A program made the position numbers and the translations under genes. A DNA stretch of 64,000 nucleotides from assembly GCA_019321725.1 (NCBI GenBank), contig CM033107.1, positions 12,701,445-12,765,444 of the forward strand, given 5' to 3'. Within the stretch, counting starts at the first letter, position 1, and the number at the start of each line of letters is the position of its first letter. Below, one piece after another: positions 44,814-55,167 of this stretch. The notes under the pieces are model-generated. The model was not told the origin of the DNA. It did not search any database and saw only the letters and a program-made list of their open reading frames with translations. Origin of the DNA: Paulownia fortunei (taxonomy: Eukaryota > Streptophyta > Magnoliopsida > Lamiales > Paulowniaceae).

Positions 44814-47584
44814 TGTAATACCCAAGCCTCACACTACTTACTTGGCTAATATCATTCATGCATTACATGCTATTCATATGTTGATTGCATTATTCTGACA
44901 TGAAATCATTCATTTCATCTTATAATGGAATTTAATTGTTAAACTTCGCATGATGTTAGTAGTCGATATCCCCCAACCTAGTTTAACAATTCTTCATTGA
45001 GATAACGAGGAAAATTAAGTTATCATATGTTAAATATTCATAGGTTACATGTTATAATTTTATAAGTATGGAATATGTTATCTATAAGCTTATGTGATTT
45101 GATTCAGTTCGATCAAGGTATTTCATAAGTATATATATTAATAATTTTTATTCTTGGGGCATTAGACATGATATATAACGATTGAAATTTGCTACTACAG
45201 GGTTCATATGTGCATAAGATTATCAAAGTGTAATTTTGACAATCATGTATGAATTAATTAATCGGGTCAGAAATCGAATGAACGGATAGGAAACTAGGGT
45301 AGCAAATATTTATAGGATCTTATGGTAGCTAAAATTGGTTGTAAATAGATGAATGAATATGGAAAACACATGATTTGATCTTTCAAAGGTGAGTGTAATA
45401 TCATATTTTAACACAAGATAACACCTCAAGCTTTTTTGCCATCTTAAGCTACCACCTAATGCTTGTCTTCCTTCTAAGTGAGAAAGCCATGACCCAAACC
45501 ATGTTAGACACTATTTCACCTTCCACAACTCCGTCTTAAACTTTCAAAGTCGTTCCCAAGTGATTCTAAGTGAAATAGAAGGCAAATAAAGCAAAGGGAA
45601 CTGCTAATTCACAACTTGAGGCTAAAATTGTGCATAAATGAGCTTAACACACGATTTTTGGAAAAACAAATTATATTCTTTAAGGTTTTATGATTTCTAA
45701 AACTTATTTTCTTGTTTATAAAAATCATGTTAAGGTATTCTTGGTGGTGTTATTATTATACACAAAAAAGGGATTTTTGTTTGCAAAACCTTAGTAGGAA
45801 CAACTATGGGCAGAACCTATGTAGTTATTGATTTTTTTATTTTTTAAGTTTTATAAAGATGAGTAATACCTTGAGCATGGATGTTGAAATATGGAATGAT
45901 AATTCATTCCATATTCTCAAAACTATCACTATGAGATTTTCAGTTTTGGTGTTGTGTGAAGGGGCTAATTTTGCTGAGGTAAATCCATTATTTTTTATAG
46001 GGTTGTGACGTGGTTACCATTGATTATATGCTATCTAAGTGTGTCAATATTTTTGAGTGATTAAATGTGCTTAGGGGTGCAAAAAATCACGAAACACAAA
46101 TGTCCTGTAAGCAAATAAAGAAAAACCTAAATTTGTCCACTTTGATATTATACCATGTTTCAACCCCTATATGTTGTTATTGAGTTCTAATGAGTGGGGA
46201 CTTGTTTTGCCTATGTCTTGTGTTTATAAAACTTCAATGTTATGATGTTTACAGGCATTTAAGATGATAAATTAAAATAATTATGGGACTATTTTAGGTA
46301 TTAGTTTGTAACCTGAAAGGTTTGATTGTTATTTAGTTAATCTTGATGTTCAAGGTCTTAATATGAGATTAGGTGTATTGAACTTGCCAATTTAGTGACG
46401 ATGTTTGACGTTGGAAAATATTACTGGTTGTTTTACACCTAAGGTTGGGGAGAAAGGCGTTTTACACCTAAGGTTGGGGAGAAAGGCTTCAACACCAGAG
46501 TAAGCCACCAACAAGATTAAAGGTAAGTGAAAATCCATTTACAACTATAATTCTTGGACATAGTATGTCTTGAAGTATTTATACTAAATGTGATGATGAC
46601 AATTGAATATGTATGATAATAAGTAGATTATGCACCTTATAAAATTGACAATGCTTGAAAGATGTTAGAGCAAAATGGTTTGCATTTATACCATTCATGA
46701 GCATTTGCACGTGCACGCATGACGTATAAGCAAAGTTGAGATTTTTTGCATACACGACATACTTTGAGAAAGGAATTTATTTTACAATAGATGTTTTGTT
46801 GGCAACTACTAGTGCACCGAGGCATGCTTATGTCATATTTTGGGCGCTGCAACTAGGATACTTGTCAAGTGATCACAAGGGAAGATAGGAGGTAGACCTT
46901 TGGTGGTTACGGGAGGAAGGTCCACTTGACTGTGGCATTTTTATGATTGATGTCGTAGATAGGATACCTCTCAGGGGATCACAGGGAAAGACAGGAGGTG
47001 GACCTTTGGGTGGTCACGGAGAATGGTCCACTCAACTGTGTCAATTGAGATTGATCATTTGATTATTAATATTGATATTGCACATAGCTGTTTTTGGTGC
47101 ATAGTGCTCAAATATGATACATTTCTGGCATGATATCTTGGAAATGCATTGCATGATATTCATATCAGGTTTCTAGCATGCATGGTTTTTACTTACTGGG
47201 CATTAGCTCATATAGTTCATGCATTGTAGGTGAGCACGATGAGTATTGAGATCCCTTGTTTGCTTTGTTGGCTGTTGGAGCTCCTACAAGCTTCCAGAGA
47301 TCACTATACATAGATGACAACCTATTGGGTTGTTTTGTGGCTGATGTTCTAATTTTGAATCTATTGTATTATGTTTTGGACTTTATATCGTATATAATTT
47401 TTGAAACCTTATTATAAATAAGTTTGAGTGTGGGGTGAATGTGAAGAATAATATAGTTTTACAAACAGTTGTTTATTCATATACAGGGCTTCTAATGCCA
47501 AAATCCTTTACTCAACGCGCCTATATATACTGCTTTGTAAAAATATGATTTATATATATATATATATATTATTGGGGTGTGACA
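44814..47584 (+). repeat. TekB 3' LTR, full length
   Basis: 2771 bp from TGTAATACCC to GGGGTGTGACA, preceded by the purine tract AAGGAGCAGAGGA (44801-44813). Two internal units of about 105 bp start near 46859 and 46964. It serves here as the reference copy for the LTRs of TekA, TekB and LTR-D. Confidence 0.9.
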
Positions 47585-47880
47585 ATTTTGATTTTTTAAT
47601 TTTTCTAATTTGAAGGTCCATTTGACTAATGCATTCATTTTGTCCATGACCTTGTAAATGGGGGCAGGATATTTTCCAAAGTGAACTATATTTCTTTCGA
47701 AGAAATGAACTTTGAATTTCTAGCAACACATTTTGAAGTGAGTTGTAATACCTTTTGAAGTAATGAACTTTTTCTTTCTAGCAATTTCTTTTGATGTCGA
47801 AAATAGCCTCCTTACCATAAGTTATTGCTATAAAGAATATTTACTAACCTCAGTTCGTTTAATTGCTTAAACCTTCACGA
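47585..47880. other. Short unassigned spacer
   Basis: Flank to the right of the TekB 3' LTR. No coding similarity seen. It contains repeated TTTCTAGCAA and TTTGAAGT motifs and may belong to the 3' region of the minus-strand Tat-type element beside it. Confidence 0.4.
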
Positions 47881-47883
47881 TCT

Positions 47884-48330
47884 TTTTTAGATTATGTTGA
47901 TGATCATTTTGAGATCTTTTTACTCTAAGAAATATGATGATATTTTTCAGATCATTTTCCCTAAAAAAATTGATGATCTTTTTCAGATCATTTTAAATTT
48001 AATAAATTTGGTGATTTTTCAAATGATCTTAAACTTGATAATCTTTTCAGATTATTTTACTCTGAAAAATTTGATGATCTTTTTAGATCATTTTAAACTT
48101 GATGATCTTTTCATATCGTTTTACTCTGAGAAATTTGATTATATATTTTTAGATCATTTTTCAATGAAAAATTTGATGATCTTTTCATATCATTTTAAAC
48201 TTGATGATCTTTTTCATAACATTTTTACTATTAAACATTCGATGATCTTTTTCAGATTATTTTGAACTTGATGAATTTGATGATCTTTTTCCAATCATTT
48301 TGAACTCGATGATCTTTATTAGATTATTTC
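47884..48330 (-). repeat. Self-complementary tandem repeats (about 13 units)
   Basis: Variants of GATGATCTTTTTCAGATCAT recur every 30-38 bp, separated by AAACTTGATG or TCTGAGAAATTTG linkers. Each unit contains the inverted pair TGATCT and AGATCA around a T-rich loop. The plus-strand frame 47894-48265 is a low-complexity read through them, not a gene. They lie just downstream of a minus-strand Tat-type integrase, where Tat elements commonly carry tandem repeats in the 3' untranslated region. Confidence 0.8.
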
Positions 48331-48469
48331 GCCTTTTCGTGATATTGCTTAGATTAGTTATAAGGTCCTGTGGACTAAGAAAAAAATTCATGGAAATGTG
48401 AAATTCCTTCTTTTTAATAAAAGATCAGTATATACACAAATCATTATCAACATAAAAGAAAGCTATGTA

Positions 48470-49044
48470 TAACATTGTTAAGCTTATGCATAAACTTTTG
48501 TTAGTTATGAATGTTCCAAGTTCGTGGGAGCTCCTTCCCTTGCAAACCTGTAACCTCTAAGTTCCTCGCTTCAAGAATTTAATCACCTTGAATGGGCCTT
48601 CCCAATTAGGATCTAGCTTTCCCACATGCTTTGAAACTTCAATTTTCTTTAACACTAGATCATTGAGCTAAAAAAATTTGCCTTGAACTTTCTTGTTATA
48701 TGCATTTGGTATCTGACTTTTGGCTGCTTGGGTCTAAATAAACGCTCTGTCTCTCATCTCATCAATGAGTTCCAAATCGAGTTCTCGTGCTAAGTAGTTC
48801 ACATTGGGGTCATGATGTGAAATTATGTGTGAGGTCTCCTCGATCTCTATCGCTCTCACTATTTCTGAACTATACACTAAGTTAGAAAGAGTCTTATCTG
48901 TTGAAGTTCTGCGGGACATGCGATATGCCCACAAGACCCAAAAATTCATCCACCCAATAAGATTTTACCGCTTCTAGACGTGTCTTCAAATGTTGTAGTA
49001 TGACCCTATTTGAAACCTCTATCTACCCATTTGCCTATGGGTTC
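48470..49044 (-). pseudogene. Tat-type integrase C-terminal fragment, running into the gap
   Basis: The minus-strand frame 48949-48734 reads FWVLWAYRMSRRTSTDKTLS, then VRAIEIEETS and LDLELIDEMRDRA. These match the Tat/Ogre block in which integrase ends with LWAYRTTPRTSTG. After a stop it goes on with NAYNKKVQGKFF, DLVLKKIEVSKH, LDPNWEGPFKVIKFLKRGTY-like sequence and SSHELGTF at about 48560-48510. The remainder is hidden by the run of Ns. It is not contiguous with TekB, which lies on the other strand. Confidence 0.83.
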
Positions 49045-49144
49045 NNNNNNNNNNNNNNNNNNNNNNNNNNNNNNNNNNNNNNNNNNNNNNNNNNNNNNNN
49101 NNNNNNNNNNNNNNNNNNNNNNNNNNNNNNNNNNNNNNNNNNNN
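49045..49144. other. Assembly gap (100 N)
   Basis: Exactly 100 unknown bases between a Tat-type integrase on the minus strand and a Copia fragment on the plus strand. The true gap length is unknown. Confidence 0.99.
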
Positions 49145-49840
49145 AGGAGCTAAGTAGATGAGATGGGATCCTAAGGCTTGGGAATGGAACAAAGGTTGCT
49201 ACATTAGCCATGGAAACTGTATACTTAGCTTTGAGAGATGGTAGTAGGATAGTTATAAGTTCTTATCTTTATATTCCTGAACTAATAAAGAACATTATCT
49301 CCATTCCTATTTTAGATGGAAAGGGTTTAGTTTTTCAACAAACGATGGAAAGTGTTCCATTTATTTTGATTCTCTTTTAGTTCATGTTGAACCTTTGACA
49401 AATGATTTATATATTGTCCAACCCAAAAACTCCATCTTGCATATTCAACAAAGTAACAAACGTAAATTAGATGATCATAGTTCCACATACTTGTTGCATG
49501 TTATACTAGGTCATATCTCTAAGAAGAGAATCGACAATTTGACATAATTGTTTGGCCTTGAGGATGAGCAAAAAATGCCAACATGTGAATCTTGCCACAA
49601 GAAAAAATGGCCAAGTTGCTATTTCTTGGACAAGTAGAGCGTGCTGCAAATCCTTTGGATATGATCCATATGGATATTTGCGGGGTACTATGTGTTAGTG
49701 CCTAAGGAAACTACCACTATTTCATTACCTTTACAACAATTGTTCTAGATAAGGATATGTGTATATTTTGGGATAATCTGAAGCTTTTGAAAGGTTTAAA
49801 GACTTTAGGTATGAAGTGGAAACAAACTGGGTGAAGTATT
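49145..49840 (+). pseudogene. Copia pol fragment (pre-integrase region and integrase start)
   Basis: The reading starts at the gap with LGNGTKVATLAMETVYLAL, then YIPELIKNIISIPILDGKGF and LLHVILGHISKKRIDNLT. CESCHKKKW, the pre-integrase zinc motif, follows. After stops, the first part of the integrase core can be traced (MIHMDICG near 49660). Similarity ends at about 49840, where a piece of Athila-type LTR end begins. Its relation to the Copia elements on the left is not established. Confidence 0.78.
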
Positions 49841-49877
49841 TGCTACAACTTTAAGGTTGCAAACCAAAGTGTAGGTT
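49838..49877 (-). repeat. Forty-base residue of an Athila-like LTR end
   Basis: TTTGCTACAACTTTAAGG and the following bases match 1551-1592, the 3' terminus (minus-strand sense) of the left Athila-like LTR, at about four bases in five. The remnant is cut by the minus-strand Tekay-type LTR at 49878. Confidence 0.5.
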
Positions 49878-52201
49878 GTGTAACACCCCTATTACTATAC
49901 AACTAGATATATATTATAATTTAACATGATAGAACCTGTGTGCATGTATGGAATATTTTTTTTTGTAACACTTTAAGAAAAGATATATCACTTCTTACAT
50001 GCACAACCTTGTTTAAAATACTTTCCAACACATGTCATGTATATAGCAGGATCAATATTTATATAAAAGCACAACACCCACAACAACCCAATATTTACAT
50101 ACTTATTTACAGTAAAGTTTTAAAAGCAAAATATAGTACCAGTCTAAAAATATAATACAAGAGACTCAAAATATAACAAGCCAATAAAATAGCCCAACAG
50201 GTCGTCATCCATGTACACACTCTCTCAGACACCTGCAGGAGCTCCAACCGCCGCCCAGCCAATAAAAGATGCTTCAGGTATCATCGTACTCACCTACAAT
50301 GCATAAACTATATGAGTTAATGCTCAACAAGTAAAGATTATGCATGTCAAAGAATAATCCACAATATCAAGTCATGCAACTCAAAATGCTATGCTCACAA
50401 TGCAATTTTATGCATCAAAATATTTCTCTCAAAAACATTTCTTTCTTGGGCCCCTAACCAACGCTACTATCCCATGCACCGGAAAAGAGCTCTGTATACC
50501 GCCATAATCCAATGGCCAATAATCATATAAGCATGCAAATCCATGCATACTCATACGCATGCAAATCCATGCACGCGAACCTGCAAATCCATGCATAAAA
50601 CCATGCAAATCCATGCATGTTTCGGTGCACTAGTAGTGGTCAGCAAAATATTTTCCTTTCTCTGAATCATGCCGTGCAATGCAAGATTTATCACAATGCT
50701 CGTATATGATGCATGCATGTGGTAATGACAATGCCCATGTATGTATGCTCAATGGAGAGCCCTCTACTATGCACATATGATTTATGATATTACATATAAT
50801 TCACACATCTACTATGTCTATGCATTGTGGTTGCAAATGAATCTTTACTTACCTTTCACTTGGTTGGTGGCTTAGTCTAAATTTGTTTAGTATTCCTCTC
50901 CAACTTTAGATGTAAAATAGCCTGTAATATTACCCAACATCAAGCACCATTCCCAATTTGGCAAGTTGAAAGCACAAAATCTCATACTAGACCTTAAACA
51001 CCAAGCTATAAGCTAACAATCAAGCTTTCACAAACTAGAACCCAATATATCCCCTCAAATACCTCAATTTCTCATCTTAAATATATGAAAACATCATGTA
51101 ATTGAAGTATTATAACTCTAATATCATGTACCTAATTGTTAACACTCAATAGCAACATGTCTAGGTTGAAACATGCTAAGTGATCAAATGTGGCAGATTC
51201 ACATTTTCATATTTTCTTGCTGTCAAGTTTAGTTGCATGATAATTTTAACATCCCTAACCATATCCAATCACTCCCAAATTTTTACCACACTTATATAAC
51301 ATGTATATAAATGTAACCATATCATGAAATTTCTAAAAATCACGGATATAGCTTCCCAAGTTCAGCTCTCTTCACGACATACTGAAACAGATTATTTCCT
51401 ACCGTGACAGTTTTGCACACTTCATGACATTAATGGTTTTGGCACCCTTCAGTATATTCAATCACTCCAAAATTTTCACCATACTTAGATAACATATATA
51501 AGGAGACAACCAGGTCATATTATTACCAAAAATAATGGATTTACCTCCCTAATTCAGTCTCATTCACAGCACACCAAAACAGATTTTGCTATTTTGGCAG
51601 TTTGAGTGTTTCTCCAATATCATTCTCTATTTCAATTTCCAACTGATAAAACTTCATTCCAATACTATTAACTCATATATGGTTATGTAAATTGTAATAA
51701 TTATAAGTTTTATTCAACATACCATACACTTTTGAAGCCTAAAACATAAGAAAATAGTAAGATGACAGTTTCTGCCACAAGTATTTCCTATTAAGTGTTT
51801 GTCATCAAAAACCCTTTCTTTGTGCACCAAAGTCTAACTAAAAACTTCCAAACACTTTTATAAGAGATATTTAAAGCTTAATAAACAATAAAACCGTTCA
51901 TAATAATCTGAAAACCAAAGGCAAAACCGTAGATAAGTGATACCTATGCAGATTTTGAGGTTAACTTGATGGTAATCACTTCTCCTTTGCTTTTCTTGCT
52001 TTTATTTCAACTTGGAATCAATTTGGATCACTTGGAGACCTTAAGGTGTGTGTTTGGAAGATGAAAATGGCTGAAATGAGGGTGTGGTCATGGCTTAAGG
52101 GTGAAGGGTTTGAGTTGTTAGCTTGAGATGTTAGCTTAAGCTTAATAAGAAAGCATAAGGTGGCAAGTAAATGGTAAAATCTGATTTTCTCCCTTATCTT
52201 G
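49878..52201 (-). mobile_element. Minus-strand Tekay-type LTR, 5' truncated (LTR-D)
   Basis: On the minus strand it ends GGGGTGTTACA at 49878 and is collinear with 45405-47584 of the TekB 3' LTR. Shared blocks include the complement of TAGGTGAGCA and GGAGCTCCTACA. The first 590 or so bases of the LTR are missing where TekC begins at 52202. No primer site or internal sequence follows at 49877, so it is a solo or fragmentary LTR. In place of the 103-107 bp dimer of TekA and TekB it carries RY-type repeats. Confidence 0.8.
50531..50619 (-). promoter_or_regulatory. Four tandem RY/octamer-like motifs inside LTR-D
   Basis: ATGCAAATCCATGCA or a close variant occurs four times (starting near 50532, 50558, 50581 and 50602), 21-26 bp apart. 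Each contains CATGCA, the core of the RY element bound by B3-domain seed regulators, and ATGCAAAT. Whether this drives LTR transcription is unknown. Confidence 0.5.
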
Positions 52202-54095
52202 TGTAATACCCGAGCCTCACACTACTCACCTAGCCAATATAGTTCATGCATTTTATGCTACATATGTGTCATTGCATTTTAATTGATATTTCATAATGCA
52301 TTATATTTTATACGGCATTTTAATAATTAAACTTTTGAAGTTATCACTGATATTAGTTTCTAGATTCTTTAACCTAATTGGTTGAGTTGGTACTAAGATT
52401 AGAATTTAAGTGTCAGCTATCAGATAATATTATGATACACGTAAGTGAAAGGTGGCATCGTTGTATTTATCGGTGTAGGATAAACTATGCAAATAAATTA
52501 ATTAGGGAACAAATAATGATAGTAATAGTAATAATAATAATAAAAGAAAATAAGGACATTATCATATTAATTAAGAGGGTGTAATTTTTAATATAAAATA
52601 AATTTAAGGGCTTATAAATAAATATATATAAAAATAAATAAATAATATTTTGTATTGATTATAAAAAAAAATATATATATATAAATATAATATATAATAT
52701 ATATATAAGTATATGGTGTGTAATATAATATATATATATATATGTATGATTACACGTGTAGTGTACACATTTATACATGATTAGGATAAGCATATGTAGT
52801 GTATATTATATTACATATATATATTATAAGGATAAGCATATATATAATATATTGTATTAGATTACTTTAATACTAATATTAAGGTTAAGTATATATATAA
52901 TATATTAGATTAGATTTCTTTAATGTTAATATTAAGGATAAGTACATATATAATATATTACGTTACATTTATTTCCTAAATAACACCACACACACGTCCG
53001 CGCACGGCAGGAAAGAAAGGAAAAGAAAACAAAACGAAGAAGAAATAGCAAGAACAAATTTCAACCGTAGAAATTTGAAGCAATTTTGGGTAAGTCCTTT
53101 CTTATTTTTGTACGGATAAAAATATATGTTTATGTCGTTTATTTCTAATTTGAAAGAAAGTTTTAATTCAAATTAACTAGTTATTTTCTTGTGAGACAAT
53201 AACTAATATACACCTTTAATTTGAAATTAGTTACGAATATTCGATTTTATTATCTTGTATTGATTGAATAACGGAGTTAATTAAATTGAAGGATTTATTA
53301 CAGGATTATAACATATCAATTAAATAATATTAGAATAAATTTAAAACGAGAAATTAAAGTATTTAAAAGGTTCTGATTGGGGTGAAATATAAAAATTTTA
53401 AGGTTTGATTATTACTTAATTAATTTAAGATTTAAGATCCCTTATGAAATTTGATATAGAAACTTATTGATTAAGAATGAAAATTAATACGTCATACTTT
53501 TACAGGCCGCCTTATATCTAAGGTTAGGGAGGAGAATCTTATTAATCTTCAATAAGATATCAAAGGTGGAAGGTAAGTGAAAATTCATTTGCAACTACAA
53601 TGCATGAGCATAGTATTTCTTGACTTATTTATATTAAATGTGATCCCCTTCAGCATGCATGATTTTCATTTACTGAGCATTAGCTCACGTAGTTCATGCA
53701 TTGTAGGTGAGTTTGATGATACTTGAAGCTATGGACTTACTGAGCGAGCGGCTGGAGTTCCTACAGGTTCTGAGGATCAGTGTACATGGATGATGACCTG
53801 TCGGGCTGGTTGTTAACTTATTTGATTTTGGAGTGTATTATATTAGGTTTTGGGATTTGTACTGTGTGTTACTTTTAAAACTTTTCTGTACATGGGTATG
53901 TAAATGTTATGGTTGTTATGGGTGCTCTGCAGGTATATATATATATATATATTAGTTTGTGAGTAAGAAAAATAGTTTATTATTTATTATGCAGTTACAG
54001 GAAAAAAAAATAATTGTACAGGCACACAGGATTTATCATGTCAAAATTATTACATCTATAAATATATATGTGTGTGTAGTATTGGGGGTGTTACA
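52202..54095 (+). repeat. TekC 5' LTR
   Basis: 1894 bp from TGTAATACCC to GGGGTGTTACA. The ends match the other Tekay LTRs here, but the middle differs: it holds an extended AT microsatellite (about 52620-52960) and lacks the 103-107 bp dimer. The 3' part (53640-53800) is collinear with TekB (ATTAGCTCAC, TAGTTCATGCATTGTAGGTG). Confidence 0.9.
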
Positions 54096-54098
54096 GAG

Positions 54099-54110
54099 TG
54101 GTATCAGAGC
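54099..54110 (+). other. Primer binding site of TekC, initiator tRNA-Met
   Basis: TGGTATCAGAGC, the perfect consensus, three bases after the LTR end. Confidence 0.93.
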
Positions 54111-54249
54111 GCGGTTATAGGTTCTGTAGACTGTCCATGTACATAAACTTGGAACTTGTGGAAGCACCGCCTTGCTCGTAAGTTTTATTTTATTATGCAT
54201 CATTGTTTCATGAATTATATTGGCCATGTTTTAAAATAATATTGCAGCC

Positions 54250-55122
54250 ATGACAAGAACATGGAGTAAGAGTAGTAATGGAGGTAGAAACCAAGAAGAA
54301 GAGACACCTATGTCAAATGATGATCGAGACATTGTTATAAACCGACTTACAGAACTTATTCAACGACAATCAGACCAAATTCAACAACTCATCCAGCAGA
54401 GGGATGTGGGTGGACAACAGAGATTTGAAATGAATCAACCATAGCCCCGAGCAGAACCAGTGGAGATAGTTGGGGAAAGATTCAGAAAACTCAATCCACC
54501 AATATTTGAAGATGCGATAGATCCCACAGTTGCAGAGGATTGGCTGAGAACCCTAGAAAATATGTTCCAGTATAGCAGAGTCCCAGAGGAAGAGAAGGTG
54601 ATATGCGCCTCGTTTATGCTTCGTGGAAGTGCTGGGCACTGGTGGGATATAATGAGGAGCATAGAGGATCCCTTTACTATGACTTGGGAAAGATTCAAAG
54701 AGTTATTCATAAATAAATACTTCACAGCGCCTGTTCGTGCAATGAAGATGAATGAATTTATACAGCTACGACAGGGAGCTATGACAGTTGGGGACTACAT
54801 TCGAAAATTTGAACAGTTATCCAGGTTTGCCACGCATATGATTACCACTGATGCACTGAAAGTAGAAAGATTCCTTGAAGGTTTGAGGCCAGAACTATAC
54901 AGAGATGTTAATATGGCGGGAATTCAAGGAGTCACATATTCACAGATTGCTGAGAGAGCATTAGTTGCTGAGCAAGCTGAACTTAGAATTATTCGTGCGC
55001 TGGAAGCTCGTCGTCAATTTCAGCAAGGACAAGGACAAAGGTGGGTTGGAAATGAAAAGAAGAGACCATTCCAAGCTCAAGGACAGAAACTCGAATTTCG
55101 ATCGAAGCCAGGGCAGCAATAG
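54250..55122 (+). pseudogene. TekC gag with two in-frame TAG codons
   Basis: ATG at 54250 (MTRTWSKSSNGGRNQEEE) is followed by a glutamine-rich helix (QSDQIQQLIQQRD) and a TAG at 54442-54444. The same frame continues to an internal ATG at 54460 (MEIVGERFRKLN) and the Gag domain: PPIFEDAIDPTVAEDWL, GSAGHWWDIM, WERFKELFINKYF, EFIQLRQGAMTVGDYIRKFE and RFLEGLRPELYRDV. A second TAG lies at 55120-55122, 45 bases before the pol start codon used below and in the same frame. Both TAGs fall where glutamine CAG is plausible. Translation from 54460 would still give most of Gag. Confidence 0.88.
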
Positions 55123-55167
55123 TGGGAGCAAAATAAGAAACCAAAGATAGAGCAGGGGAAAGCGCCA

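Larger units (their letters stand above)
40329..47584 (+). mobile_element. Decayed Tekay-like element TekB
   Basis: 5' LTR truncated on the left (40329-41760), primer site, a large internal deletion removing gag, fragments of protease, RT, RNase H and integrase with chromodomain tail, a purine tract, and a full-length 3' LTR (44814-47584). The same family as TekA by LTR. All reading frames are heavily broken, so this is an old, defective copy. Confidence 0.87.

Noticed and set aside
47894..48265. A 123-codon open frame, hydrophobic and Phe/Ile/Leu-rich
   Set aside because: It is a read through the GATGATCTTTT tandem repeats. Its residues repeat with the DNA unit and there is no start context or similarity.
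47884..48330. Regularly spaced repeats that might suggest a CRISPR-like array
   Set aside because: Units are imperfect, linkers are also repetitive, and the setting is a plant retrotransposon 3' region. It is a degenerate tandem repeat.
52620..52960. Long AT microsatellite as a possible origin or matrix-attachment site
   Set aside because: It lies in the TekC LTR and nothing beyond base composition supports such a role.
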